Of a stretch of 64,000 nt of DNA, positions 25,523-35,511 are shown piece by piece. The position numbers and the translations under genes are program-made. A model generated the notes under the pieces. The model saw only the letters and a program-made list of their open reading frames with translations. It was not told the origin of the DNA and ran no database searches. Numbering within the stretch: the stretch's first letter is position 1; every line of letters begins with the position of its first letter. Source of the DNA: Microbacterium sp. LWH13-1.2 (GTDB lineage: Bacteria > Actinomycetota > Actinomycetes > Actinomycetales > Microbacteriaceae); NCBI RefSeq assembly GCF_038397735.1, contig NZ_CP151635.1:1612001-1676000 (forward strand), read 5' to 3'.

Positions 25523-26293
25523 CTACGCCTCGATGGGGGCTGCGGGGTCGAGGAAACGGTCGTATCCCTCGTCCTCGAGCCGGTCTGCGAGCTCAGGGCC
25601 ACCCTCTTCGACGATCTTGCCCGCGACGACCACGTGCACGAAGTCGGGACGGATGTAGCGGAGGATGCGCGTGTAGTGCGTGATCAGCAGAACGCCGAGG
25701 CCGGTCGACTGCTTGGCGCGGTTGACGCCCTCGGAGACGATCTTCAGCGCGTCGACGTCGAGACCGGAGTCGGTCTCGTCGAGGATCGCGAACTTCGGCT
25801 TGAGCACCTCGAGCTGGAGGATCTCGTGACGCTTCTTCTCGCCGCCCGAGAAGCCCTCGTTGACGTTGCGCTGCGCGAACTTCGGGTCCATGCGGAGGTT
25901 CGCCATGGCCGCCTTGACGTCCTTGGTCCAGCCGCGGATCGCGGGAGCCTCGCCGTCGAGCGCCGTCTTGGCGGTGCGGAGGAAGTTCGTGACCGTCACG
26001 CCCGGGATCTCGACCGGGTACTGCATGGCGAGGAACAGTCCGGCGCGAGCACGCTCGTCGACGCTCATCTCGAGAACGTCCTGGCCGTCGAAGGTGATCG
26101 ACCCCGAGGTGACGGTGTACTTCGGGTGACCGGCGATCGTGTACGCGAGGGTCGACTTGCCCGAGCCGTTGGGGCCCATGATCGCGTGCGTCTCACCGGT
26201 GTTCATGGTGAGGTTGATGCCGTTGAGGATCGGAGTGGTACCCGCCTCGGTCTCGACCGTCACATGCAGGTCGCGGATTTCAAGAACAGACAT
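25523..26293 (-). CDS. sufC: Fe-S cluster assembly ATPase SufC
   Basis: A 256-residue ABC-type ATPase with Walker A GPNGSGKST, the SufC-specific FLAMQYPVEIPGVTVTNFLR, signature FSGGEKKRHEI and Walker B FAILDETDSGLD. It binds SufB-SufD and drives assembly on the scaffold. Its ATG directly follows the stop of the Rieske gene. Confidence 0.97.
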   Translation of the reverse strand: MSVLEIRDLHVTVETEAGTTPILNGINLTMNTGETHAIMGPNGSGKSTLAYTIAGHPKYTVTSGSITFDGQDVLEMSVDERARAGLFLAMQYPVEIPGVTVTNFLRTAKTALDGEAPAIRGWTKDVKAAMANLRMDPKFAQRNVNEGFSGGEKKRHEILQLEVLKPKFAILDETDSGLDVDALKIVSEGVNRAKQSTGLGVLLITHYTRILRYIRPDFVHVVVAGKIVEEGGPELADRLEDEGYDRFLDPAAPIEA

Positions 26294-26620
26294 TCAGACT
26301 TCCTTCGTCACAGTCGGGTCGATGAGCACGTCGTCGCCGTCGATCTCGACGACGTAGACCGGAACGGGCTCATAAGCGGGGAGATTCTGGGGCTTGCCGG
26401 TGAGCAGAGAGAAAGCCGAGCCGTGAGCCCAGCATTCCACCGTGTCACCCTCGACGAAGCCCTCGGCGAGAGAGATGTCGCCGTGCGTGCAGGTGTCTCC
26501 GATGGCGTGGATGACGCCTTCGGAGTCCTTGATCACGGTGATCGGCACGCCGTTCGGCTCGACACGGATCGGCATGTCCTGCTCGAGCTCCGCGACGCCG
26601 CACACGCGTTCGGCGCTCAC
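26294..26620 (-). CDS. Rieske-type [2Fe-2S] ferredoxin
   Basis: GTG 26620 overlaps the sufD stop (GTGA). The 108-residue protein has both Rieske ligand boxes, CTHGD and CWAHGSAF, so it should hold a [2Fe-2S] cluster with two Cys and two His, as in dioxygenase ferredoxins and NirD-like proteins. Its place between sufD and sufC is common in actinobacteria and suggests electron supply to cluster assembly, but the role is unproven. Confidence 0.9.
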   Translation of the reverse strand: MSAERVCGVAELEQDMPIRVEPNGVPITVIKDSEGVIHAIGDTCTHGDISLAEGFVEGDTVECWAHGSAFSLLTGKPQNLPAYEPVPVYVVEIDGDDVLIDPTVTKEV

Positions 26621-27822
26621 GCGTTCACCTCGGCGAGCTCCGTCTCGATGGCGTCGAGCAGCTCGGTCTCCAGCGCCGGGATGCCCAGGCGCTGGACGAT
26701 GTCGGTGAGGAAGCCGAGCACCACGAGGCGGCGGGCCTCCTCTTCGCTGATGCCACGAGCCTGCAGGTAGAAAAGCTGCTCGTCGTCGAAACGACCGGTG
26801 GCGCTGGCGTGGCCCGCGCCGAGGATGTCTCCGGTCTCGATCTCGAGATTGGGGATCGAGTCGGCGCGAGCGCCCTCGGTGAGCACCAGGTTGCGGTTCG
26901 CCTCGTACGAGTCGGTGCCCGTCGCGTCGGCGCCGATCAGCACGTCGCCGATCCAGACGCTGTGTGCGCCCTCGCCCTGGAGCGCGCCCTTGTAGAGCAC
27001 GTCGCCCTTGGTGTGCGGACCCTTGTGATGCAGGTACACCTGGCTCTCGAGGTGCTGACCCGCATCGGCGTACGACAGACCGTAGAGGTAGCCCTCGGAT
27101 CCGGCGCCCGCGAGCTCGACGCTCGGGTTCACACGCACGACGCCGCCGCCGAAGCTGATGACGAAGTGCTTGAGGGTGGCATCCGCGTCGACACGCGCCT
27201 GGTGCGCCGACGTGTGCACGGCCGCATCCTGCCACTGCTGCAGGCTGATGACGGTGAGCTTCGCTCCGTCGCGCACGATGATCTCGACGTTCTGCGAGTA
27301 CTGCGCGGCTCCGGTGTGCTGGAGCACGACGGTGGCTGAGCTGTGCTCGAGCGCCTCGATGACGATGTGGGCATCGGCGCGCAGTTCTGCGCCGAGACCG
27401 TCGATCGACACGAGGATCGGCTCTGCGACCTCTTCTTCACGAGGGATGCGGATGTGCAGCGCCTCGGGCGAGCCCTGCCACGCGACCGCAGCGGTGATGT
27501 CTTCGGCGAGGAAGACCTCGCCACGGGGAGCCTCGCCGGCGGCGAGTGGCGCGGAGACGTACTGCTCACCCGCGCCGAACGTGTAGCTCACTCCCTCAGC
27601 GGAGCCCGCGACCTCGAAGAGGGGAGAGAGCTTCACGACGGGCGTGTGCTTCCAGTTGACCTCACGGCCGGTCGGCGCACCGAAGTCCGCCGGCTCGAAC
27701 GAATGCGGGCGCTCGGAACGCGTCTGAACCGGAACGAATCCGGCGTCCGCGACCTGTGCGGCCGGGTCGACGTGCGCGCTCGAATGATGCGACGCCGTGG
27801 GCGTCGTCGTCTGGGCCGTCAT
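26617..27822 (-). CDS. sufD: Fe-S cluster assembly protein SufD
   Basis: A 401-residue SufD: the beta-helical core contains YLYGLSYADAGQHLESQVYLHHKGPHTKGD-type sequence, and the C-terminal part has HASATGRFDDEQLFYLQARGIS, the shared SufB/SufD motif. It forms the scaffold with SufB and SufC. It starts two bases after the sufB stop. Confidence 0.95.
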   Translation of the reverse strand: MTAQTTTPTASHHSSAHVDPAAQVADAGFVPVQTRSERPHSFEPADFGAPTGREVNWKHTPVVKLSPLFEVAGSAEGVSYTFGAGEQYVSAPLAAGEAPRGEVFLAEDITAAVAWQGSPEALHIRIPREEEVAEPILVSIDGLGAELRADAHIVIEALEHSSATVVLQHTGAAQYSQNVEIIVRDGAKLTVISLQQWQDAAVHTSAHQARVDADATLKHFVISFGGGVVRVNPSVELAGAGSEGYLYGLSYADAGQHLESQVYLHHKGPHTKGDVLYKGALQGEGAHSVWIGDVLIGADATGTDSYEANRNLVLTEGARADSIPNLEIETGDILGAGHASATGRFDDEQLFYLQARGISEEEARRLVVLGFLTDIVQRLGIPALETELLDAIETELAEVNA

Positions 27823-27823
27823 C

Positions 27824-29242
27824 TCAGCCGACCGATCCTTCCATGCCCATCTCGATGAGCTTGTTCAATTCCATCGCGTACTCCATCGGCAGCTCCCGTG
27901 CGATCGGCTCGATGAAGCCGCGCACGATCATCGCCATCGCCTCGTCCTCGGGCATGCCGCGGGACTGGAGGTAGAAGAGCTGCTCTTCGCTGACCTTCGA
28001 GACCGTCGCCTCGTGGCCGAGCTGCACGTCGTCGACACGGATGTCGATCGCCGGGTATGTGTCGGATCGCGACTTCGTGTCGACGAGCAGCGCGTCGCAG
28101 CGCACGGTGTTCGCGGAGTGGTGCGCGTTGGCGTCCACCCGCACCTCACCGCGGTATCCGGCACGTCCGCCGCCACGCGCGATCGACTTCGAGACGATCG
28201 ACGACTGCGTGTAGGGAGCCATGTGGATCATCTTGGCGCCGGCGTCCTGGTGCTGACCGGGGCCCGCGAAGGCGACCGAGAGCGTCTCGCCCTTGGCGTG
28301 CTCGCCCATCAGATAGATCGACGGGTACTTCATCGTCACCTTGGAGCCGATGTTTCCGTCGACCCACTCCATCGTCGCGCCCTCGTGCGCGACCGCACGC
28401 TTGGTGACGAGGTTGTAGACGTTGTTCGACCAGTTCTGGATCGTCGTGTAGCGAACGCGGGCGTTCTTCTTCACGATGATCTCGACGACGGCCGAGTGCA
28501 GCGAGTCCGACTTGTAGATCGGGGCCGTGCAGCCCTCGATGTAGTGGACGTAGCTGTCCTCGTCGGCGATGATCAGGGTCCGCTCGAACTGGCCCATGTT
28601 CTCGGTGTTGATGCGGAAGTAGGCCTGCAGCGGGATCTCGACGTGCACGCCCTTGGGGACGTAGACGAACGATCCGCCCGACCATACGGCGGTGTTCAGG
28701 GCCGCGAACTTGTTGTCGCCGGCCGGGATCACGGTGCCGAAGTACTCCTCGAAGAACTCGGGGTGCTCGCGGAGCGCCGTGTCGGTGTCCATGAAGATGA
28801 CGCCCTGCTCCTCCAGGTCCTCGCGGATCTGGTGGTAGACGACCTCGGACTCGTACTGAGCCGCGACGCCGGCCACGAGACGCTGACGCTCGGCCTCGGG
28901 GATGCCGAGGCGCTCGTAGGTCTCACGGATCTCGGCGGGAAGGTCTTCCCACGACTGCGCCTGCTTCTCTGTAGAGCGCACGAAGTACTTGATGTTGTCG
29001 AAGTCGATCTCGCTGAGGTCTGCGCCCCAGGTCGGCATCGGCTTGCGTCCGAAGAGCTGATATCCCTTGAGACGGGTCTTCAGCATCCATTCGGGCTCAT
29101 GCTTGAGCGCCGAGATCCCACGCACCACCTCTTCGGAGATACCGCGCTTGGCGATGGCTCCGGCAGCATCTTCGTCATGCCACCCGAATTCGTACACCCC
29201 CAGGCCGTCAAGCTCCGGGCGGTCGATCAGCACATCCGACAT
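27824..29242 (-). CDS. sufB: Fe-S cluster assembly scaffold SufB
   Basis: ATG 29242 is used (GTG 29245 is just upstream), with GAGGAGAG as ribosome-binding site, giving 472 residues. SufB hallmarks are KEYPPxx-like N-terminal segments, [38 protein letters not shown] and the C-terminal [18 protein letters not shown]. It accepts sulfur and builds the nascent cluster. First gene of the suf operon; no sufR regulator gene is adjacent. Confidence 0.97.
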   Translation of the reverse strand: MSDVLIDRPELDGLGVYEFGWHDEDAAGAIAKRGISEEVVRGISALKHEPEWMLKTRLKGYQLFGRKPMPTWGADLSEIDFDNIKYFVRSTEKQAQSWEDLPAEIRETYERLGIPEAERQRLVAGVAAQYESEVVYHQIREDLEEQGVIFMDTDTALREHPEFFEEYFGTVIPAGDNKFAALNTAVWSGGSFVYVPKGVHVEIPLQAYFRINTENMGQFERTLIIADEDSYVHYIEGCTAPIYKSDSLHSAVVEIIVKKNARVRYTTIQNWSNNVYNLVTKRAVAHEGATMEWVDGNIGSKVTMKYPSIYLMGEHAKGETLSVAFAGPGQHQDAGAKMIHMAPYTQSSIVSKSIARGGGRAGYRGEVRVDANAHHSANTVRCDALLVDTKSRSDTYPAIDIRVDDVQLGHEATVSKVSEEQLFYLQSRGMPEDEAMAMIVRGFIEPIARELPMEYAMELNKLIEMGMEGSVG

Positions 29243-29245
29243 CAC

Positions 29246-29475
29246 ACACTCTCCTCACAGGTCCCAAAACGGTGTCATCCGCCCCGACACACCTGATCCC
29301 CGTCGAGTCTGCGGGAGCGGGTGCCGTTGGTGGGCCCTCATCACCGGCGCATCCATCGCGCCTAAACTGTTAGTGATGGTGCAGCGCGGTCAGCGCTCAT
29401 CACAACAATCCGATTCTACAGGTTCCGCCTGAAGACAGGGCCGCTCGCCGTGTCCGGCGCGGTTCGGAGAGAACA
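29246..29475. promoter_or_regulatory. sufB/ctaA divergent intergenic region
   Basis: This 230-bp gap must hold both promoters. CTAAACTGTTAG (29362-29373) is a partly symmetrical site. Reading right, TAAACT (29363-29368) is a -10-like hexamer seven bases before ATG 29376, which opens a 19-codon frame. GGAGAGAACA just before 29476 is the ctaA ribosome-binding site. No DtxR or SufR consensus is evident. Confidence 0.4.
29376..29432 (+). CDS. Possible short leader ORF upstream of ctaA
   Basis: An 18-residue frame, MVQRGQRSSQQSDSTGSA, starting seven bases after TAAACT and ending 43 bases before ctaA. Spacing fits a leaderless small ORF, but there is no amino-acid run or clear hairpin to explain attenuation. 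It may be chance. Confidence 0.25.
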   Translation: MVQRGQRSSQQSDSTGSA

Positions 29476-30585
29476 ATGCCCGAGACGATGATCTCCTCCC
29501 CCATGAACGCACCTCTGGCGCCCTCGACGGCCGCGCGCCTCTGGGGGCGGATGCTGCGCGTGTGCGCCTGGCTCTCCTTCCTCGCACAGACGATCATCAT
29601 CGGTACCGGAGGCGCGGTGCGCCTCACCGGTTCCGGCCTCGGATGCTCGGAGTGGCCGCTCTGCACTCCCGAGTCACTCGTGCCGATCTATGCCGATCAG
29701 GGAATACACGGGATCATCGAGTTCGGCAATCGCGTGATGACCGGAGTCGTCGGCATCATCGCCCTCGCCGTCCTCCTGCTCGTACTGGCACGCGTGGGTG
29801 GCAGACTTCTGGTGTTCTCGGCGCTGCGGTTCGCAGCCGCCGGGATCCTGGCTGCGGCGATCGTCTTCGGGCTCGTCTCCCTGTTCTCCCTTCCCGCGAC
29901 GCCCTTCGCCATGGGCGCACTTCTCATCACGGTGATCGCCGCGATGATCCGTTCGCTCAGGCTCTCGTCCGAACGACGCGACCTCGTCGCGCTCGCCTGG
30001 ATCGTCCTCGTCGGAGTCGTCGCGCAGGCGCTCGTGGGCGGCATCACCGTCCTCACCGGCCTGAACCCCTTCATCGTCGGGTTCCACTACGTCTCGTCGC
30101 TGCTGCTCGTGTGCGTCACGGCGGCGTTCCTGGTGCGGCTCTACGCTGCGGCCGGACCCCGTGTGAGCGCCGTCCCGAAGTGGTTCGCGATCCTCAGCCA
30201 CGTCACCGGTCTCGCTCTGGCCGTCACGATCGTGTTCGGTGTTCTGACGACGGGCTCAGGGCCGCACTCCGGAGATGCCGACGTGCTGCGGCATGGATTC
30301 GACGCCACGATCCTCGCCCACGTGCACTCGTGGCCCGGGTACATCCTCGCCGCTCTCGTCGCCGCGCTGACGATCTCGGCCTGGGCGCTTCGGCTGGAAC
30401 CCCGCAAGTGGCTGCTGGTCCTCGTGCTCGCGATCCTCGTGCAGGTGGGCGTCGGTATCTGGCAGGCGCGTGAGGGACTCCCCCCGCTGCTCGTAGGCAT
30501 CCACATGGTGCTCGCTTCGCTGTCGGCCGCCGCCTACACGGTCGTGGTGCTGCACCTGAAGAAGCCGGTGTCCGCCAGGGAGTGA
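29476..30585 (+). CDS. ctaA: Heme A synthase (COX15/CtaA)
   Basis: A 369-residue membrane protein with about eight hydrophobic segments. It has the COX15 start LSFLAQTIIIGTGGAVRLTGSGLGCSEWP and heme-binding His residues in HGIIEFGNR, FHYVSSLLL, AHVHSWPG and GIHMVLASL. The Cys of CSEWPLC may form the disulfide known in this family. It oxidises heme O to heme A for cytochrome oxidase; ctaB, which makes heme O, lies nearby. Ribosome-binding site GGAGAGAACA. Confidence 0.95.
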   Translation: MPETMISSPMNAPLAPSTAARLWGRMLRVCAWLSFLAQTIIIGTGGAVRLTGSGLGCSEWPLCTPESLVPIYADQGIHGIIEFGNRVMTGVVGIIALAVLLLVLARVGGRLLVFSALRFAAAGILAAAIVFGLVSLFSLPATPFAMGALLITVIAAMIRSLRLSSERRDLVALAWIVLVGVVAQALVGGITVLTGLNPFIVGFHYVSSLLLVCVTAAFLVRLYAAAGPRVSAVPKWFAILSHVTGLALAVTIVFGVLTTGSGPHSGDADVLRHGFDATILAHVHSWPGYILAALVAALTISAWALRLEPRKWLLVLVLAILVQVGVGIWQAREGLPPLLVGIHMVLASLSAAAYTVVVLHLKKPVSARE

Positions 30586-30659
30586 CGACCGCAGGCTGGG
30601 CGACCGGCACAGTGGATGCATAGCTCCGACATCAGAGGCTCATCAGTTGCTCGTGCACC

Positions 30660-31115
30660 GTGGCTGACATGAACAAGTCACTGACACGCAGCATCGGCTT
30701 CTGGCTCCTCCTCGTGCTCTCGCTCGCCTCGGCAGGCGTCGGCGGATGGCTGGTCGCCGGGCAGGTCGGCACTATGACGAGCACTCTGCTCGATGGCACA
30801 GCCACGGGCATCGAGGTCTATGTCGGCCAGTCGCTCGTCGTGGTCGGCGCGGCTCTCCTGGGCGCAGGCGTCATCGGACTCCTGATCGCGATCGCGCTCA
30901 CCGCGGTGCAGGCGCTCATGCCCGCGGCCGCACCCGTGGTCGTCGAACCCATCGACTGGACTTCAGAGGCGGACGCCGACGACGCGATCGAGCCCTCCAC
31001 GGATGACAACCCGACCCCCGCCTCGCCGGACGACGAGGCTGTCGTCGAGAAGGACGAGCGTCAGAACGGCAGCAGCGGGTCGACCGCGACGGCCACGAAG
31101 ATCAGCGTCAAGTAG
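30660..31115 (+). CDS. Two-pass membrane protein with acidic tail
   Basis: A 151-residue protein with membrane segments at about 11-33 and 55-80 and a long acidic, Pro/Ser-rich cytoplasmic tail. No family recognised. GTG 30660 or ATG 30669 could start it; neither has a strong ribosome-binding site. Its final 55 bases overlap the end of convergent ctaB. Confidence 0.7.
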   Translation: MADMNKSLTRSIGFWLLLVLSLASAGVGGWLVAGQVGTMTSTLLDGTATGIEVYVGQSLVVVGAALLGAGVIGLLIAIALTAVQALMPAAAPVVVEPIDWTSEADADDAIEPSTDDNPTPASPDDEAVVEKDERQNGSSGSTATATKISVK

Positions 31116-31966
31116 GTGATCGAGGCGTGGAAGACTCGCATCGGCCGCGCCTCGTTCCCCCGCACAGCCTGGTTGTACAGGCGGTGCGACTCGTAGATGA
31201 ACCAGCCGCCGAACACGAGGGCGGAGACGGTGTAGACGAGGCCCATGTTCGCGATGGGGATCAGCAGCAGCGAGCAGGCGATGGTCGCCCAGGCGTACAG
31301 GATGACCTGGAGGCCGACCTGCGATGCGTTGCGCGTCACTCCGAGCATGGGCACGTCGACATCGTCGTAGTCGTCCTTGTACTTCATCGAGAGCGGCCAG
31401 TAGTGCGGCGGCGTCCAGAGGAAGATCAGGGCGAAGAGGATGAACGCGGGCCAGTCGAGCGAACCGGTGACGGCCGCCCACCCGATGAGAACCGGGAAGC
31501 ATCCGGCGATGCCGCCCCAGATGATGTTTTGCTCGGTGCGGCGTTTGAGGATCATCGTGTAGATCACGACGTAGAAGAAGATCGCGGCAGCCGACAGCGT
31601 GGCCGCCAACCAGTTCGTCGTGAACCACAGCCACACCGTCGAGACCACGGCGAGGGTCCAGGAGAAGATCAGAGCACCTCGAGGGGTGATCTCTCCCGTC
31701 ACGAGCGGACGGTTCTCCGTGCGGTGCATGTGCGCGTCGATGTCGCGGTCGAGGTACATATTGAATGCGGCTGCCGAACCGGCGCTCAGCGAGCCGCCGA
31801 TCACGGTGGCGAGGACCAGCCACATGTCGGGCAGGCCGCCCTGCGCGAGGAACATCACCGGGACTGTGGACACCAGCAGCAGTTCGAGGACGCGCGGCTT
31901 GGTGAGGGCGACGTACGCCTTCACGGTACGACCGATGGACTTCTTCACAACGGTCTGATCAGACAT
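31061..31966 (-). CDS. ctaB: Protoheme IX farnesyltransferase
   Basis: A UbiA-family prenyltransferase that makes heme O from heme B and farnesyl diphosphate. It has about nine hydrophobic segments and the metal-binding motifs [15 protein letters not shown] and, later, [16 protein letters not shown] 31966 gives 301 residues and the usual N-terminal length; GTG 32002 would add 12 residues and lies 13 bases after TAGACT (32023-32018). Convergent overlap with the preceding gene. Confidence 0.93.
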   Translation of the reverse strand: MSDQTVVKKSIGRTVKAYVALTKPRVLELLLVSTVPVMFLAQGGLPDMWLVLATVIGGSLSAGSAAAFNMYLDRDIDAHMHRTENRPLVTGEITPRGALIFSWTLAVVSTVWLWFTTNWLAATLSAAAIFFYVVIYTMILKRRTEQNIIWGGIAGCFPVLIGWAAVTGSLDWPAFILFALIFLWTPPHYWPLSMKYKDDYDDVDVPMLGVTRNASQVGLQVILYAWATIACSLLLIPIANMGLVYTVSALVFGGWFIYESHRLYNQAVRGNEARPMRVFHASITYLTLIFVAVAVDPLLPF

Positions 31967-32305
31967 CGTCGAGATCTCGATCGCCTCCTCCACACGCGTC
32001 ACGACAGCGTTTCCCAGTCTAAGGCACGCCGGAGGCCCGGCCGGCCCCAGCCCGGGGACTCGCCCGGGCACCGCGAAACCGCGTGTCGAAGACGGTGATC
32101 CCGGGTCTCACACGACCGTGCAGCACCCGCCCCGCCAAGGAATTCCTGGGCCGGTGACGCGTTGTAAGACGGGGTAACGGGTCACACCACGGCACTATGC
32201 TGAAATGACTCGCGCGCCCGGCGCACATCACACACCCCTCCGTAACGTTGCGGTCTGCGAATGTGCACTCCGGACGCTCTCGAACAGTTGCAGAAGGGCT
32301 TCACA
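31967..32305. promoter_or_regulatory. ctaB/tkt divergent intergenic region
   Basis: About 340 bp without a gene. For ctaB, TAGACT (complement 32018-32023) is a likely -10. For tkt, TATGCT (32196-32201) is a likely -10, giving a leader of about 100 nt. AAGGG before GTG 32306 is the tkt ribosome-binding site. No operator palindrome, tRNA or other RNA gene was recognised. Confidence 0.45.
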
Positions 32306-34402
32306 GTGTCGGAATTGCAGTGGGATGAGATCGACCGACGTGCGGTGGACACCGCGCGTCTTCTGGCAGCGGATGCCGTGGAGAAGGTCGGGAACGGCCA
32401 CCCCGGCACCGCGATGAGCCTCGCTCCAGCCGCGTATCTCCTCTACCAGCGGGTTCTCCGCCACGACCCGACCGACACCGACTGGCTCGGACGCGACCGC
32501 TTCATCCTCTCGGTCGGCCACTCGTCGCTGACGCAGTACGTGCAGCTCTACCTCGGCGGCTTCGGTCTCGAGCTCGACGACCTCAAGGCGCTTCGCACCT
32601 GGGGATCGCTCACTCCCGGCCACCCCGAGTACGGCCACACCAAGGGCGTCGAGATCACCACGGGCCCGCTCGGCCAGGGCCTCGCCTCGGCGGTCGGCTT
32701 CGCATACGCGGCCCGCTACGAGCGCGGCCTGTTCGACCCTGAAGCCGCTGCGGGCACGAGCCCGTTCGACCACTTCGTCTACGTGATCGCCGGCGACGGC
32801 GACCTTCAGGAGGGCGTCACCAGCGAGGCCTCCTCGCTGGCCGGCCACCAGGAGCTCGGCAACCTGATCGCGATCTACGACTCCAACCAGATCTCGATCG
32901 AGGACGACACCAACGTCGCTTTCACCGAAGACGTCGCGAAGCGCTACGAGGCCTACGGCTGGCAGGTCCAGACCGTCGACTGGAAGAAGACGGGCGAGTA
33001 CGTCGAAGATGTGGCCGAGCTGAACGCCGCCATCGAGGCCGCGAAGGGCGAGACCTCGAAGCCGTCGCTCATCATCCTCAGGACGATCATCGGCTGGCCG
33101 TCGCCCGGCAAGCAGAACTCGGGCAAGATCCACGGCTCGGCCCTCGGTGGCGACGAGCTCGCTGCGACCAAGAAGGTCCTCGGCTTCGACCCCGAGGAGC
33201 ACTTCGCCATCGCCGACGACGTGATCGCCCACACCCGCGCGCTCGCCGACCGCGCCGCCGAGACGCGTGCCGCGTGGCAGACGTCGTTCGACGCGTGGGC
33301 CGCGGCCAACCCCGAGCGCAAGGCGCTCCTCGACCGTCTCGAGGCCAAGGAACTCCCGGCCGACATCACGTCGGCTCTGCCTGTCTTCGCCAGCGGCAAG
33401 GACGTCTCGACCCGCGCGGCATCCGGCCAGGTCATCAACGCACTCGCCGCCGAGCTCCCCGAGCTCTGGGGCGGATCGGCCGACCTCGCGGAGTCGAACC
33501 TCACCACGATCAAGGACTCGAAGTCCTTCATCCCCGCCGAGTGGTCCACCCACGAGTGGTCGGGTGACCCCTACGGCCGGGTGCTGCACTTCGGCATCCG
33601 CGAGCACGCCATGGGCGCCATCGTCAACGGCATCGTGCTGCACGGCCCGACACGCGCCTTCGGCGGCACGTTCCTCATCTTCAGCGACTACATGCGCCCG
33701 CCGGTGCGTCTGGCAGCGCTGATGAACGTGCCGAGCATCTTCGTCTGGACGCACGACTCCGTCGCGCTCGGCGAGGACGGCCCGACGCACCAGCCGGTCG
33801 AGCAGATCGCCACGCTCCGCGCCATCCCCAACTTCACGCTGGTGCGCCCCGCCGACGCCAACGAGACCTCGGCCGCCTGGCTCGAGATCCTCCGCCGCCA
33901 CGAGGGCCCGGCCGGCATCGCCCTGACCCGTCAGAACATCCCGGTGTTCGAGCGCGGTCAGGGAGCAGCCGACGGCGATGTGTTCGCCTCGACCGATGGC
34001 GTCTCGAAGGGCGCGTACGTGCTCGCCGAGGCTCCGAACGGCACCCCCGACGTGATCATCATCGCGACCGGTTCCGAGGTCCAGCTGGCGGTCGACGCCC
34101 GTGCGGCCCTGGCCGAGGAGGGCATCGGCGTCCGCGTCGTGTCCGCTCCCTCTCTCGAGTGGTTCGACGAGCAGGACGACGCATACCGCGAGTCGGTCCT
34201 GCCGAAGGCCGTCACCGCCCGCGTCTCGGTCGAGGCCGGTTCCGTCCTCAGCTGGCGCGGAATCGTGGGCGACCGCGGCCGTTCGGTCGGCATCGACCAC
34301 TTCGGCGCATCCGCCGACTACAAGACCCTGTTCGAGAAGTTCGGCATCACCACAGAGGCCGTCATCGCGGCCGCACGCGAGACCATCAAGGAGAACGCAT
34401 GA
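32306..34402 (+). CDS. tkt: Transketolase
   Basis: GTG 32306 is preceded by AGAAGGG at seven bases and gives 698 residues, the family length; a start at 32261 is less likely. Thiamine diphosphate site: [30 protein letters not shown] region, with [10 protein letters not shown] near the N-terminus and the conserved [11 protein letters not shown] and GPTHQPVEQ later. It moves two-carbon units in the non-oxidative pentose phosphate pathway. First of six overlapping or tightly spaced genes. Confidence 0.97.
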   Translation: MSELQWDEIDRRAVDTARLLAADAVEKVGNGHPGTAMSLAPAAYLLYQRVLRHDPTDTDWLGRDRFILSVGHSSLTQYVQLYLGGFGLELDDLKALRTWGSLTPGHPEYGHTKGVEITTGPLGQGLASAVGFAYAARYERGLFDPEAAAGTSPFDHFVYVIAGDGDLQEGVTSEASSLAGHQELGNLIAIYDSNQISIEDDTNVAFTEDVAKRYEAYGWQVQTVDWKKTGEYVEDVAELNAAIEAAKGETSKPSLIILRTIIGWPSPGKQNSGKIHGSALGGDELAATKKVLGFDPEEHFAIADDVIAHTRALADRAAETRAAWQTSFDAWAAANPERKALLDRLEAKELPADITSALPVFASGKDVSTRAASGQVINALAAELPELWGGSADLAESNLTTIKDSKSFIPAEWSTHEWSGDPYGRVLHFGIREHAMGAIVNGIVLHGPTRAFGGTFLIFSDYMRPPVRLAALMNVPSIFVWTHDSVALGEDGPTHQPVEQIATLRAIPNFTLVRPADANETSAAWLEILRRHEGPAGIALTRQNIPVFERGQGAADGDVFASTDGVSKGAYVLAEAPNGTPDVIIIATGSEVQLAVDARAALAEEGIGVRVVSAPSLEWFDEQDDAYRESVLPKAVTARVSVEAGSVLSWRGIVGDRGRSVGIDHFGASADYKTLFEKFGITTEAVIAAARETIKENA

Positions 34403-35511
34403 GCACCCCCACCGCAGACCTCGCAGCAGCCGGTGTCAGCATCTGGCTCGACGACCTGTCGCGCACCCGCATCTCCTCCGGCAACCTGGCCGAGCTGATC
34501 GAGACCCGCAACGTCGTCGGCGTCACCACCAACCCGACGATCTTCGCGAACGCGATCACCGACAAGAACAACACGTCGTACGACGCGCAGGTCACCGAGC
34601 TCGCGGCGTCCGGCGCGACGGCCGAAGAGGCCGTGTTCGCCGCGACCACGCAGGACGTCGCGGCAGCGCTCGACGTCTTCCGCCCCGTGTGGGAGAAGTC
34701 GGGCCACGTCGACGGCCGCGTCTCGATCGAGGTCTCCCCCGACCTCGCGCACGACACCGAGGGCACCGTCGCACAGGCCAAGCAGCTCTGGGCCACCGTC
34801 GATCGTCCGAACCTCCTCGTCAAGATCCCCGCGACGAAGGCCGGGCTCCCGGCCATCACCGAGGCGATCGCATCCGGCATCAGCGTGAACGTGACCCTGA
34901 TCTTCAGCCTAGAGCGCTACGCCGAGGTCATCGAGGCGTACCTCGCCGGTCTCGAGCGCGCACACAGCGCCGGCATCGACCTGTCCACCATCCACTCGGT
35001 CGCGTCGTTCTTCGTGTCGCGCGTCGACACCGAGACCGACAAGCGTCTCTCCGCGATCGGCACCGACCAGGCAGAGGCTCTCAAGAGCAAGGCCGGACTC
35101 GCCAACGCACGCCTGGCCTACGAGCTCTACGAGCAGAAGTTCGCCGAGAAGCGCGCTCAGGACCTGATCTCGGCCGGTGCCAACGCCCAGCGTCCACTCT
35201 GGGCATCGACCGGCGTCAAGGACCCGGCTCTGCCGGACACCCTCTACGTCACCGAGCTCGTCGCGAAGGACGTCGTCAACACGATGCCCGAGAAGACGCT
35301 CGAGGCGACCTTCGACCACGGCGTGGTCACGGGCGACACCATCACTGGTGGCTACGAAGAGGCCCGCGCCGTCTTCGCCGGCCTCGCCGACCTCGGGATC
35401 GACTTCACGGACGTGACCCAGGTGCTCGAGGATGAGGGCGTCGCCAAGTTCATCGACTCCTGGCACGACCTGCTCACCCAGGTGGCAGAGGGCCTCGAGG
35501 CGCAGCGATGA
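34399..35511 (+). CDS. tal: Transaldolase
   Basis: ATG overlaps the tkt stop (ATGA) with AAGGAG upstream. A 370-residue TalB/TalA-like aldolase with the Schiff-base lysine in [12 protein letters not shown] and [16 protein letters not shown] at the N-terminus. It transfers dihydroxyacetone units between sugar phosphates. Its stop overlaps the pgi start. Confidence 0.96.
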   Translation: MSTPTADLAAAGVSIWLDDLSRTRISSGNLAELIETRNVVGVTTNPTIFANAITDKNNTSYDAQVTELAASGATAEEAVFAATTQDVAAALDVFRPVWEKSGHVDGRVSIEVSPDLAHDTEGTVAQAKQLWATVDRPNLLVKIPATKAGLPAITEAIASGISVNVTLIFSLERYAEVIEAYLAGLERAHSAGIDLSTIHSVASFFVSRVDTETDKRLSAIGTDQAEALKSKAGLANARLAYELYEQKFAEKRAQDLISAGANAQRPLWASTGVKDPALPDTLYVTELVAKDVVNTMPEKTLEATFDHGVVTGDTITGGYEEARAVFAGLADLGIDFTDVTQVLEDEGVAKFIDSWHDLLTQVAEGLEAQR

